Part shown: positions 48,362-59,385 of the stretch, in pieces
How positions within the stretch are numbered: position 1 is the first letter of the stretch
Layout of the letters: each line of letters opens with the position of its first letter
Source of the DNA: Fasciola hepatica
Lineage: Eukaryota; Platyhelminthes; Trematoda; Plagiorchiida; Fasciolidae
Length of the DNA stretch: 64,000 bases
Assembly (NCBI GenBank): GCA_948099385.1
Contig: CANUEZ040000151.1
Location: forward strand, 628,001-692,000
Reading direction: 5' to 3'
Notes under the pieces: model-generated
Seen by the model: only the letters and a program-made list of their open reading frames with translations
The model's database searches: none
What the model was told of the DNA's origin: nothing
Position numbers and translations under genes: made by a program

Positions 48362-49656
48362 TTACCTACTACATCTGCTACCTGCTCCGCGATCACGAGC
48401 GTTGTGGAACCAATTTCTGATGTGTCTGTCGATGTTTATAGTTGGTTCCTCGGAAAAAAACGAACTGAATCTGATAGCGTCTAGTAGATGGTGAGACCAC
48501 TAATGAACCGATATACCTTTTATTGCTTTGATGAGTTTATGATTGCAGACGGCTATCCTCTTGCTGCTACCGAGCCAGCAGCACCTGACTGTGACGTCGT
48601 CGCTCACCATAGCAGACAGCATTTGCTTTACTGAATCCTGAAGATTTCTATTTATATACCGCCGCAGTGTCGTTACCTATATTTGTCACATACACGTATA
48701 GTGACTTACCATATTATTGAAAGCTTCTGGCGTTCCCAGGACGTCGTGTAAATGGTGGAATTCATCCACAGTGTTCACACGTGTAATTGGCTGCGGTATA
48801 CCTTGTGAACATGACGCCCCGATAGTGTTGGAAAGAGACTCTATGGAGGCACTCAGTTTCTCCACAGTTTTTGTGAGACTGTCTATGGACAGTAGCATTT
48901 TTTCTTGGTTTACTTAAACATAAGGTAACGGCATTGCATGTGAACTTACATAGTAATTGGCGCAGGTGAGGGGCCAAGTTCATTTGCGTGGCGCTGGTGC
49001 TTGAGCCGCTACTTGTAATTAAACGGGCAATATGAAACAAAAGTAATAATTACCTTGAGGATGCGACTGGCACTCGGGTGCTAGCGTGTGCAGACAAAGT
49101 GGACTGTGAGGACAACTGAGGCGAACTAAAACGGAATTCGGTTGTGCATGTTAGAAATGTACCTTTGCACTCCCCCAAGTCGTTCCAAAATGGGCGGTGG
49201 GGAGGGTGGTAAGTCCAGCGTAACTGGTTTTAGGTTTCTCCGCATCGCCTGGGGACTCTCGTCGGAAGAGAATTCCACGGGAACCCTGTAGGTATGTGAA
49301 TATTAATGTTTAATTACCTCTTTCTTGTGGAGTAGTGCTGCGAGAAGTATGTCTGCTTCTCCGTTTCATCGGTGGAAGCAGCACTTGACTGATGAACCAG
49401 CTGATGCTCAAAATGGATGGCATCACCAAGTTTGTCTATTTAAATGTTATACTACCACTGACTTACCCGTATAGTACATAGGTCTAAAGTAGTATTCCGG
49501 GCATGAGTCCGGCACTTCCTTTCCCGATAGTAGATGACGTCTGTAGTCGGGAAAACTCTTCGTTCGTGGCCAACGAACGTGTGTTTCGTCGACCATCCAG
49601 TTTTTGTGTACCACTGCGTATGAGTTTTCTTCGGGAAAGTGAGCCACTACGTACAT
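48362..49656 (-). CDS. DUF4806-domain protein, eight exons, intact
   Basis: From ATG 49,656 I could join eight exons: 49656-49467, 49435-49318, 49285-49163, 49125-49054, 49011-48950, 48912-48710, 48676-48517 and 48480-48362 (TAA). They total 1047 nt, or 348 residues, with no internal stop. Every intron starts GT and ends AG; lengths are 31, 32, 37, 42, 37, 33 and 36 nt. The N-terminal domain (VAHFPEENSYAVVHKNW, then VRWPRTK) is the type found at the start of many DUF4806 proteins. A Ser/Pro-rich linker follows, then a heptad-like stretch (SLTKTVEKLSASIESL, about residues 195-215) and the DUF4806 region (about 230-348) with TVDEFHHLHDVLG and CCWLGSSKRIAV. The molecular function of DUF4806 is unknown. 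It may act with the transposase or the transposon ends, or be cargo. An exon upstream of the ATG cannot be excluded because ...CCTAG precedes it. Confidence 0.85.
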
Positions 49657-49983
49657 CTAGGAAGAAAATTCTCATTGGGAATTGTCTACGTGGGACTTGA
49701 TCACATTTAAGTACGTACAGAAACAAGTTGACGGTGAATACAATAACAATAACGCTTAAGTGATCACCCATACGTGAAAGCAAACACGAGTCAGCCATTG
49801 ACACCAAACAAGGACACGGAGACAGCAATAAAACGGCAAAATACGAACGCTTCACGTCAAAACAACCGACAAAGGAGAACAGCTTTCGTCTCGCAATCAC
49901 CCGAGAAATACATAATCTTACCAGATCGTCATGCTGATTTGCGAAAAAAGTGGCACGGGAAGCACAAAGCGTTATGGGACATT

Positions 49984-52045
49984 TTATTTCAAAAACGTAT
50001 GTAAAATGGGAACAACAATACTGGAACAGTCAATGCAAACACAAATACATTTACATGTGATTGTGTGGATGGGTGCACTGTGCAAAGTGGAATCTAAATC
50101 CCCTACAGCAAATATATACAACTGGCTTGATTTTAACGCGTACGTGAAAAAATTGCACGGTGAAATGAAGTATTTGAAGAAAACATTATCCTCCAGGAAA
50201 TTGACAATTTCCGCGGGACGTCCGTTAATGATGATGACGTTGTTGGGCTTATCTACTGAAAATAAAACACCATTGAGAACGACAAATTGTCTACTACGGG
50301 GGATGCGAGATACTGGAAGGGACAAATCATCCGTGAGGGTTTCTTCAGTGATGGCTTCGAAGTTGGTATTCAGTTCGTGGAGCCGTTTATACAATTGCTC
50401 AGCTGGTTTAGCCGGCCCCTTTATAAATGATTTCAGTTTCGCAAGATGTGACTCAAATGGAAAGCATGAGAAATTGTCCAACACACCGTGTTTCCGGACA
50501 TCTTCTGACAAATGAATTAAGCAATGCACATTATAGACTAAATCCTGCGGACCATATAATACAGACATTTGTTGAACAAAAAGTACTAAAAGTCTGTGAG
50601 CAAAGTCAAGATACTCAGTGTGTAAAAGGGGATGAGAAAATATATATACAGCAATGAATAATAGCAGAAAATGTTTATAGTACTCATCAGGTAGCAAATG
50701 CAACAAACAAACGGGGCCTATATACAAAAGGAACTGTCTATACTCGGACGCCTTCCAGCGTTCCAAATCCCGAGTGTGACGGCACAGGCGTTGAAAGTCA
50801 CACGGGATGTTGCAGTGGTTTCCAACAATATGATTTCCCAGTTCTGTGACTGTCGCCGGGCTCAAGCGAAAACGTTCTGTTCGGCTGCCCTTTAGCCATG
50901 CATTTAACAATTTCTGCATGATACCCAAACAGACTAAATGCATATAATCCAGCGGAAAATTTGCCACCATATCAACTGGAATTGAAACGAACGGTGACGT
51001 TTGTATTTAAAGAGGCGAAAATCAGCATCAGTACGCGGTCGAGCGTCCACCAATGGAAACGTTATTCTCCCTGTGATATGCAGACCACGCTGTATGCATC
51101 TATCACACCCGAAGTAGCCTATCGGACTTTTAACTTGACGAACGTAAGCCCGGGCAGGTGTGTCGCATACCGCTGACACCAGTTTACATGCTACTGATGA
51201 CCCAAGATAGTTGATTCCGCCGTCAATTACATCTCGTAATTCCAATACCGTCTCTTCCAGATACGTGTTTATCGGTTGCGGCTTCCCCGAACCGCAATAA
51301 ATGCCAACCGGAAAAACGGCCAGACATCTCGGACGCACCACACGTGCCAGAATGGGCCACAATTGTATTGTAGAAGAATGATAAATTGACGACCCATCGA
51401 TATTCATCTGGAAGTCGACGGATTCCGGGACCAGCCCCAGTCCACTGATAGATCGACGCAGACCTTCGATGAGCCCAATATGAATATACACACCTTGTGC
51501 TAGCAACGCCTTCTTACAAAAACGAGGTGTGTGCGACAGGGCCCTCGGATCCTTCGGTACGCCGGGCAAAAATTGGTTTAGAACGTTCAGCACACTCCTT
51601 CGTTGCTGCATCGTTAGTCTGCAGCTAACAAACACATCGGAAAATGAACTTAACAACGCGTTCATGTTGATCTTCACGGACGTCATCTTCCCCAGTTCAA
51701 TGTCGATACCTGCGAATAACAATTTATATAAAATCACAGATAACACATACTCACCGACACCAGTGCTCAAGTCTGTTGTTGACCCTTGCACATTCATTGT
51801 TGATGAGTGAGGAAGTTGTGATGGATGTACACCCGAAACCTCATCACTGGATGACACATTTACCGTTGGCTCTGGATTTAGTGAAGTTTATATTACGATT
51901 CAAATATTTAAGTACCAGTTGACGTCATCTTCGGACATCGGTATCGATGGGCCCACATGGAAGCCTCGCCGCACTCCGTGCACGGTACAGCACTCAACGC
52001 CTGCTTACGCCGACGGTATCTTTGCCACTTGCCTGGACGGTCCAT
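49984..52045 (-). pseudogene. EnSpm/CACTA-like transposase, three exons, one frameshift
   Basis: Exon 1 (52,045-51,916) starts at ATG with MDRPGKWQRYRRRKQ and a Cys/His cluster (CTECG...HRYRC). A 44-nt GT-AG intron (51,915-51,872) leads to exon 2. A 45-nt intron (51,754-51,710) leads to exon 3, which holds LPGVPKDPRALSHTPRF, FQMNIDGSSIYHSS with an Asp that may be catalytic, FPVGIYCGSGKP and CDTPARAYVRQVK. Near 51,000 the frame shifts. The second part has FPLDYMHLVCLGIM, FLLYIGPVCLL and LVYNVHCLIHLSEDV, ending at 49,984. About 650 residues in all. These blocks are typical of the animal transposases I know as EnSpm/CACTA-like. The frameshift, probably a small deletion just before SPFVSIPVDM, suggests this copy is inactive unless it is a sequencing error. 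Confidence 0.82.
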
Positions 52046-52189
52046 GTGAGTTAGCTGTCCATTGTAAACACAGAACAGTGGTAAACACTAAACCACATTT
52101 ATCTCCATTTGAAACACGAATATGATGATTACAAACAAATATCCGTAAACATCAAACATGCGTATACCAGGTACTGACGCTATCGGCAA

Positions 52190-52330
52190 AAAAGATGATG
52201 TATAGTATAAAACATATACACAATTATACGTACATGTATAATTACACACATATATATATATATAGAAAGATAGACAGACATATTTATAATGATCGCGAGC
52301 CATATATATGGTTATGTGTTCAACACGGTT
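52190..52330. repeat. A/T-rich simple sequence
   Basis: Imprecise TA/TATACA repeats, including a (TA)n run at about 52,250-52,263, lie between the transposase start and the right end of the transposon. They may overlap the transposase promoter region; no TATA element can be singled out. Confidence 0.6.
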
Positions 52331-52610
52331 TGTACGAAACTCGTACGAACTCGTGCATCACGTGCCTGAGAAAGCACGCCAGTCACGTGAAGGACAGAAC
52401 GACGATTGCACGGGACCGCGTGAAGGTCGCCACTAATAATGACGTAACAAAACAAAACGGGCCAAAATAAGCGTTCCTCAGGGTGGCAATATGTGTACAT
52501 AAGGATGTAGTCCCAGTGAATCCGTAACCAATTAGCATCTTTCCCACATGAAAACTAAACTTGGGGCAAGCTTGGGGCATGCCCCAGGTTTACCCCAAAG
52601 GTTAGGGCAA

Positions 52611-52623
52611 CGTGCTACTCGGG
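52611..52623 (-). repeat. Terminal inverted repeat, right end
   Basis: CGTGCTACTCGGG, the inverted partner of 47,493-47,505 with one mismatch. It is followed by AT, which also precedes the left end. Confidence 0.8.
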
Positions 52624-52625
52624 AT

Positions 52626-54455
52626 CGCATTCACGTCATCCGGCCCTGGGCGCGGTTTGAGACGGGCAGATTTGGAGGTAAGCCTTCTGCACGATATATT
52701 ACGGCCAAGCAACACAATGACTGGGTGGTTCTGAAATTCAAAAAAGGGAGGGCTTTGCTCTGGAGTGTGTTCCAGCTGAGGATCAGCGTGAACGAAATAG
52801 CATAGAGCAACAGGGGTTGCAAATGAGGCACAGTGGTCTTAGTGACGTGAGAAGTCGTAGATATCGTAAGTTGGTCTTCGCGAGCACTAACTGCGCTTGT
52901 AATATTAAGCCTAGTTGTTGGTTACCAACTCGGAAGTGTACCCGTAAGTCTTTTTGTTTGGGGCTAACAACGCAGTGGAGGTGCTTTGGGGCTAGTGTGT
53001 CTGGGGTCTACGTGAGGAGGCAGCCGGGAAACACAAAGAACCACAATGGCAAGTTTGTACAACAGGTCTGGAGGATATATGACCGGTCCTGCCGTGGGTC
53101 CCGAGAAAGCAGATGGGAAACATTAGGAACCCAAATGGCAATTTTCCATAGTAGGTTCGGGGGATATATGGCACATTCTATCGTAGGGTATTTGCACATC
53201 TAATTTTTCAGGTTGGTGCTAGGTCTTGATGTACGCAAGGTTGCTGTTGGGTTGGGCTGTAAACTGGAGAGTGGGTTGGATTCTAGGACATAAGAAACGC
53301 CGCTTTGTCACGGAAAGGAGTGAAGGTAGATAAGCATGAGCGAAAAATACGGGCAGCTTTCCTAGGTTCTTATGCACAAAAGTTTTACATGCATTCATAA
53401 TTACATGTAAATATTTAGTGTTTTGATGAGACGTGCTTGTCGTCTGACGCATCGAATTTTTTCAGGGCAGTGGGGTGAGTCAAAGCCACGGTGGCTTTGT
53501 AACTGACGTCAACACACGTATCAAGCGTACGTGGGAGTGCACGGGGTAGTTTAAACTTGTAGCGGGAGGTGGATGAGCATACGTAGAGAGTCCAAATCAC
53601 TATTACCCCATTCAGTCTCGTGCGTAAGAACCAAAAGCATGTCAACTGAGCAAGGTCGGTGTGGGGTTTTTCCTTTCGCAGGGTCAGGTCTGAGCTGATG
53701 GGAGACATACCCATGATCGAAGGTTGCCTATTTCTTTCACAGCCCGATATTACTGTTGTTTGGAGATCGAGTCGATCCCACTGGGTCTTTATTGTTTTCC
53801 ATTTCTCTTTTGTTTTCTTTTTACTCCCTAACAGAGGGGTGGCTGAGCTCATACGGGAACCTTCCGTAGCCCCTTCGCCCGAACGTAATTTTCCGCGTAT
53901 GTTTAATTTTTTTCGCAACTGCTGGGGGTGGTCTGTTTTCCCCACGTCCGGACATAGTAACAGTATAGATACCGTTGACGTCAGGGTCTTTTGCCTGCAT
54001 GGGCCAGAAAAATACAGAGGGGGCAAGCAAACACACGAAGTAGGACAACGAGTGTAGTGACACACGTGCCTGAATATGTATATCAGTCTCGTACGGAGCC
54101 CGACGGTGCCTAAGTCTATAAGAGACCGTTCTGGTGTGGTCGAGTTGGCTGCACTACTGGGAGGTGTTATGGCGCACGCGGAGAGAGGACAGCAATCGAA
54201 GTTAGGTGGTAGGTTCAGAAATCATGGCAGCACAGACTAACAGTCATGAAGAAAAATGTAAGACCAGGAAATTGAGACGAAAAGGTAGCTATTGGGAGGT
54301 GGACGTATGGGATACGAGATTTTAGAGCTGGATATTTGTGGGAGAAAAATTGCGGCTGGGCAAAAAAGCTGAGGGGGCGGAGGCCAGAAATAAGTAAGAG
54401 AAGAGTCGAAGAATCAAGAAGTAAGATAGTGAACGACGGAACTTCATGTCCTAGG
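52626..54455. other. Unassigned DNA with a diverged direct duplication
   Basis: Two diverged copies of a roughly 90-bp unit lie in tandem (from about 53,026 and about 53,116). They share 'gggaaaca', 'aatggcaa' and 'ggatatatg' in order. A strong polypyrimidine tract ending in AG (about 53,790-53,832, plus strand) resembles a splice acceptor, but no exon partner is recognisable. I cannot assign a gene. Confidence 0.4.
53415..54065 (-). CDS. Hypothetical 216-codon open frame, doubtful
   Basis: This is the longest frame in the stretch between the DNA transposon and the LINE cluster. The translation has a basic Lys-rich patch (GSKKKTKEKWKTIK) but no domain, signal peptide or repeat that I recognise. 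The first codon of the frame is GTG. The opposite strand is also open for 132 codons over the same bases, which weakens the case for coding. An open frame of this length is possible by chance in 64 kb. Confidence 0.2.
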   Translation of the reverse strand: MCHYTRCPTSCVCLPPLYFSGPCRQKTLTSTVSILLLCPDVGKTDHPQQLRKKLNIRGKLRSGEGATEGSRMSSATPLLGSKKKTKEKWKTIKTQWDRLDLQTTVISGCERNRQPSIMGMSPISSDLTLRKEKPHTDLAQLTCFWFLRTRLNGVIVIWTLYVCSSTSRYKFKLPRALPRTLDTCVDVSYKATVALTHPTALKKFDASDDKHVSSKH

Positions 54456-54459
54456 ATCC

Positions 54460-57400
54460 AGCACCGGGGGTTTATTTAATGCTTAGGGGAAACATCAGAG
54501 CTAAAAGCCATAGCTGTGAAGACCGACCATTGAATTAGACGAAGCGGGGCTAAGTGACGTTAGGTGAACGCGAGTTTTGTTTAGAGTCACGAGAACCGGC
54601 AGGCATCGAGCTATTCATAGTTACAAACGGCAACAAACCGTATCTTAGTGCAATGTAGACTATACGCAGTATGCGAAGAAAAATAAAATAATAAAGAAAA
54701 ATGGGCGGCCTGGCTTTTGCCATCTGGCAAGAAATGGCAGTTTTGGGATGTGGTGTTATGCTACTAGTAATGGAACCCATTCTCGAGGGCCAGCCCGAGG
54801 GATAGGAGAGAACGGGAGGGGAGACGGAAGCTAGAGTCGATGCCTTCTTCATAGACTCGATATACTGGTGTTAGCCAAAGACAAAAGATGACTAACGGTA
54901 AGTTGTGACTTGAGGGTATGTCTAAACTGGGCTATCAACGCACATTTGAGACAAGTTGGGGATAACTTACTGCGAAGCTTTGAGCATTTGATAAGAAATT
55001 AGGTCTTATCGCAAGCCTCTACCATGGGACGGCAAGACTGAGTCCCTGTGGCGTAGAGGGTAGGATAAGGGTATGGAAAACTATGGAATTGGCAGAAGTG
55101 AACGCAAAGCGATGTATAAGTTCACATAGAAAACATAAGTTAAGCCTGACATGTCTACGCCATAAGAGGCCAAGGTTTAGTAGGATGCTTCGCTCTTTAT
55201 AGCCCAGTGGGGAAGAGTATCCTATTAGCTTCTTGGCAAACGTAAGCTGGACTTTCTTAAGGCGTGTTCTATCCACTTTGGATTATCCGGCGAAAATAAT
55301 AGGGCAGTATTCGAGATGGGGCCTGGGATGGGATTGGTATGTGAGGACAATACTATGTTTCATTTTAAGTGATCTGAGAACAAGACCTATCTTCTATCTG
55401 GCCCTGGCCGTCTGGAAGGAGACATGTTCCGAGAATTACAGATTGTTGGTGCATCGAAGCCCAAGGTCCCTCACTGATGAGCTTGGGACGGTGGGCAGTT
55501 GATTCAGTGACAGGATCCCGGGAGGGACTTGACATCTATAGGTTGCGTAGAAGCTTTTCGAAGTCGCGAACCACACCTGCTTTGAAGTGCACCGTTGATC
55601 AGGTTTCCTAAGATCATTAGCCCTGTCAAACAGCGTTGTGCTCAGATCTTGATGATGAAATTCATAGGCAACTTTGATTTCATCGGCGAAGAGTAAAGAA
55701 GTGCCGTGCTGCACAGCCGGAAAAATGTCGTCAGTTTAGAGTAAGAAAAACAGCGGGCCAATTACACTTCCTTGTATAACCCCACTAGTGACGGGAACTG
55801 GTTGCGATAGGCGACCAGTAACACATAAAACCTGGGTTCGGCCCGGCAGGTAAGAAGTGATCCACGAAATAGCAAGCCATGGATACCGTGGACTCGGAGT
55901 TTCGTTGACAACCGGCAGACAGGAACTCGGTCGAATGCCTTGTTCACATCGAAGTAAATGGTTGTTATAGGTTTGCCGTTGTCAGCAGCTGTGGTCAGTA
56001 GGTTGGGGAAGTCAAACTGGCATGTGGTACAGTGACGAGATTCCATGTTAACCACTGTGAATGAGGTTGGAGGACAGGAGAAAACCGGACATCCGCTGTT
56101 TAATGAAGCGTTACATTATTCTTGCAGCTAGAGATGTGGTTGTTAGGACAACAATTTGAAGGATCCTTTACTGGACCTTTCTTATGGATGGGGATAACTG
56201 TAGGAGTTTTCCACTGGGATGGAAAAACGCCACTTTCAAGGGATACGTTATAGAGATTCATAAGAGCAGCAGCGACAACAGTTCCACTAAGATGGGAGAG
56301 TGATGGGAGGATGCCGTCATAGCCGGAGTGGGTGGTGGGTCTAACCCGCAGCAGTGGATGGACGACGCCGTTCAAACTGAATCCTGCGTTACAGAGGACC
56401 TGATCGGTGATGAGGGGGTCGAGGGGCGGATTTGAAGCGGCGTCGGTATTCATGGACCCTGAGAAGGTATTGAGCTCTTTAGCGATCTCGGCTAGATATT
56501 GAATTTGCGTAATGTTTCTCGAAATCAAACAGGGTATACCTGAAGACTTTCTCTGATTCCTGCGCCTTAACAGCCGGGCCAGTCGGTAAGATCTGTCGAT
56601 GGAATTCAAGGGGTCAAGCTCCTGCTTCCTCATCAGTTCGTTGGTCCAAACACTGATGGTTACATTGAGCGCCGAGTTGCAATACTGTGGAGAAACATCT
56701 GGTTTTATTTTTAATCTCCTTCAGTTTTGCATGTTTATTGCGCAGCCTTCTAAGGCAAGAACTGCGGGCTTGAGAGCGGTTGGCCTCCATGGTGGTGATT
56801 GCTGACAAGCAAATATGTAGCTTACCGTAGAGTGCGTCAATAGCGAGCTGAGGGTGGTGCTGCAGGAAGAAGCCATCCCAGTTGAGGGAGCAAAGCATGC
56901 GCTCGAGGTTTATCCAGTTGATCACGGGTAAGGGCTGTTGAGGCTAGCTACACATGGGGTCCGTGTCCGGCTGTGAACCTTCAGGGTACCGCTCTATGGC
57001 CACTGCCTCGAAGGAGATCGAGGACGGTAGTTATCAAATCCGATAATCCAGTGGTAAATACCAGGTCAAGTATACCGTTTCCTCTGTTTGGTGCCACAAC
57101 GTGCTGAACCCAGCTCCCTGAGCGTATGGTCGAAACGAAGTTCGTGAAGTATAAAGGTGATGACATGGCGTCCCAGGAGATATTAGGTCTATTGGAATTG
57201 CCAGCAATGGCTTTCGCTGAGGAGGGTATTATTGCAAAGTGGTCACAAGCTTTGACTACGTGGGCGGGGTCCGTGATGTGTGAACTGCGTGGTCGATGGA
57301 AACAGCCAATGTGGAGCGGAGAGTTGGCCAGAAGAACCGGTACCTACATTGAGTCCTGGATTGCTTCCGGCGTTGGATCAGAAAGAGGAACGGCATGCTA

Positions 57401-57725
57401 GCCTTTTCTTATGTGGATTAGGCAGCCTGCTCCACGATATCGACGATTCCTTATGGAGGTTTGGTAGCCAGCGATAGAAATTTGGTCTGATGGGACGGTC
57501 ATCAGGCCAAGTTCCGATTATGACAGTGATGGCAAAGTCGGGTGATTGTACTACATTACGGAGAGTATGGGCCTTATTAACTAGTGAGCGAGCATCGATA
57601 GGGAGCAAGGTGGGTGCGGCTGTATCGTTGTGGCTCGGGATGGGAACTACTTTCTGCGGGCTTTGGTGACTAACGTAACCAAGATTTTGAGCATCGGTAA
57701 GTGGGCACGTAATACCTGTTTTCAT
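54460..57725 (-). pseudogene. LINE D ORF2: endonuclease-reverse transcriptase, decayed
   Basis: Minus-strand pieces in order: the endonuclease start DARSLVNKAHTL (57,640) and ITVIIGTWPDD. The endonuclease end GNGILDLVFTTGL has SGHRAV, where the usual SDH has lost its Asp (57,000). RT blocks follow: SGVFPSQWKTPTVIPIHKKG (56,220), FDVNKAFDRVPV motif A (55,960) and FADEIKVAYEF (55,680), where the second Asp of ADD is Glu. The C-terminal part is KKVQLTFAKKLIGYSS and RRHVRLNLCFLCELIH (55,276-55,019). The coding part ends near 54,900; AAATAAACC near 54,470 on the minus strand may mark the 3' end. Altered catalytic residues and frameshifts show a dead copy. Confidence 0.85.
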
Positions 57726-58365
57726 GAATATGAGCGATGGAGTCTGAATTAGAGTGAGAGGGGGGGTCCGTCAGTGTGGAGTAAGGATTGTTGCTGAGCG
57801 GGTGAGGCCTGGTTGGCGGGAGTGCCGTCAAGAAAAAAGTGGCCATTTGTGGAGATGAGATCTCTTAGGTGGGTAGAGTAACCAGGTGGGGGGTTGGATG
57901 TTTAGGTAGTGGTCAATGGCAGGTGAAGTGGCAGAAGGTAGTTTGACTAGGTTAAGCGGGATACATGACGGGAGGGTATTTATCTCTCCACAAGGACCGA
58001 CGGGGTAACTGTGATTGGTTGGGCTGACCCACCCTGTGTTCGGGGAGAAGCATGGCGTTCAGCAATCGAGGACGTTGATTATCGTTCAACTGGGTGGTAT
58101 GTGGATGAATATTTGGAAAAAAGGAAACTGCTTACAGAGGCTTGGTAGCGGGGCTGGCATTCAGCCGGATGGCTGGAAAACCAGTTTGGCACATCTGAAG
58201 GACATGATACTTTTGTTCATGATGCATGATGATGCGTTACTTGGCGGCCGTTTGCGCCTGCGCTGCAATGTGGAGTTGAGAGAACCTCGTCGATTAAGCA
58301 AGGTACCACGCTAATACAGTGAGGTGGAGTTGGCTGCTTGAGGGTGGTGCAGGATTGTGTCCTGC

Positions 58366-59385
58366 TCACCGGTAGGCACGGATTATTTGGAGGTAAAATT
58401 GGAGTGCTTGGAGGAGACTCCAGACGGGGCTTTGAGGAGATTTTTGGAGGGAGTAACCGGAGTAGCTAAAATTTGTGGAGGACACAGGATTCTGTCGGTT
58501 GATGGGCCGCTTGGCCATGTAGTAGATGACGGCTCTTATGAACGATTTGTTTCCGCAAGACGGTGGGACACGAGTTAGGACTGGGAGGACTGTTGGCAAC
58601 AGACTTCCCCGTAGCCTTTTTCGGTGCTGAGACAGTGGGCAATAGGTTGACATAGGCAGCAGCAGGCCTGCATGCACGAAGCTTTCGTGGCCTTGGGCTA
58701 ATAGCCGATTGGGTATGGATATCGCTGCTATTTGCGGAAGAGGAGGTTGATGGTAGAAGGCAGGGCTACTTACTAGGAGGGTGCGCTGGAGAAGAGGTGA
58801 TTGTCAGGTCCAGGCCAACTGGCGTCATGCAGGTGACTGAGGATGTTTGTGTTGGGGAGTTGCTCAACAGGCGGCGAAGCGGCGGGGCGACTAATATTTC
58901 AGCCACAGGTTGCGCTGGTAAAGCTGAGGTACTTTTCAATGCTCAAAACACCTTCCTTTAGAAGGACGTCCTATCTGGTAATATTCTGATTCCTCCAAAT
59001 GAGGTGGAGTTACCAATGCTCTACAAGCAGCTTATGAATTCCCTAGCTGCTATTTTGTCTGTGAATTATAACTTCAGAAGACGGTCATTGCGTTGTGAAT
59101 ATTTACACAGCCGCGTGCAGTAGCACATGTGATATGCCGTGTTACAAGCCTTCAGTGTGGCCAGTTTGGTTGACGACAGTGGCATTCGTTCGGGAATGTT
59201 GAAAACTATAAGGTTTTTAGATTTCGCTACAAGCTTACGAATTCCGGCAGCGACTGAGTCCAAGAAACCGCCCTCCATGGCTAGGTTTTGGCGACTACCC
59301 ATGGGAGCGGGTTCCATTATGCTAGATATCCGGGGTGTCCGCAATAGAATATCATCGATTGACTGTATCTGATCATGTAGGTCGT
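58366..59385 (-). pseudogene. LINE D ORF1
   Basis: The frame 59,344-59,066 contains LDSVAAGIRKLVAKSKNLIVFNIPERMPLSS split by nothing, then CNTAYHMCYCTRLCK; it is colinear with the ORF1 of LINEs A and B. Pro/Ser-rich pieces follow down to 58,366. Upstream, at about 59,385, the sequence changes abruptly into the RT C-terminus of LINE E, so the N-terminus is missing: a 5'-truncated insertion. Confidence 0.75.

Larger units (their letters stand above)
47493..52623 (-). mobile_element. EnSpm/CACTA-like DNA transposon with two split genes
   Basis: The 5131-bp unit is bounded by a 13-bp inverted repeat (CCCAAGTAGCACG at left; CCCGAGTAGCACG read inward at right) and by AT on both sides (47,491-47,492 and 52,624-52,625), a plausible 2-bp target duplication. 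Inside each end lie copies of a CAAGCTTGGGGC/CAAACTTGGGGC motif. Both genes are on the minus strand: a transposase (52,045-49,984) and a DUF4806 protein (49,656-48,362). The subterminal repeats and short target duplication are typical of EnSpm/CACTA elements. The ends lack the canonical CACTA, so the superfamily is inferred mainly from the transposase. Confidence 0.8.

Noticed and set aside
50966..51000. A 25-nt GT-AG intron in the transposase
   Set aside because: Removing it would delete SPFVSIPV, which fits the transposase family; a small coding deletion explains the frame change better.
53415..54065. A host gene of 216 codons
   Set aside because: No motif or exon support, with an open frame on the opposite strand; kept only as a low-confidence feature.
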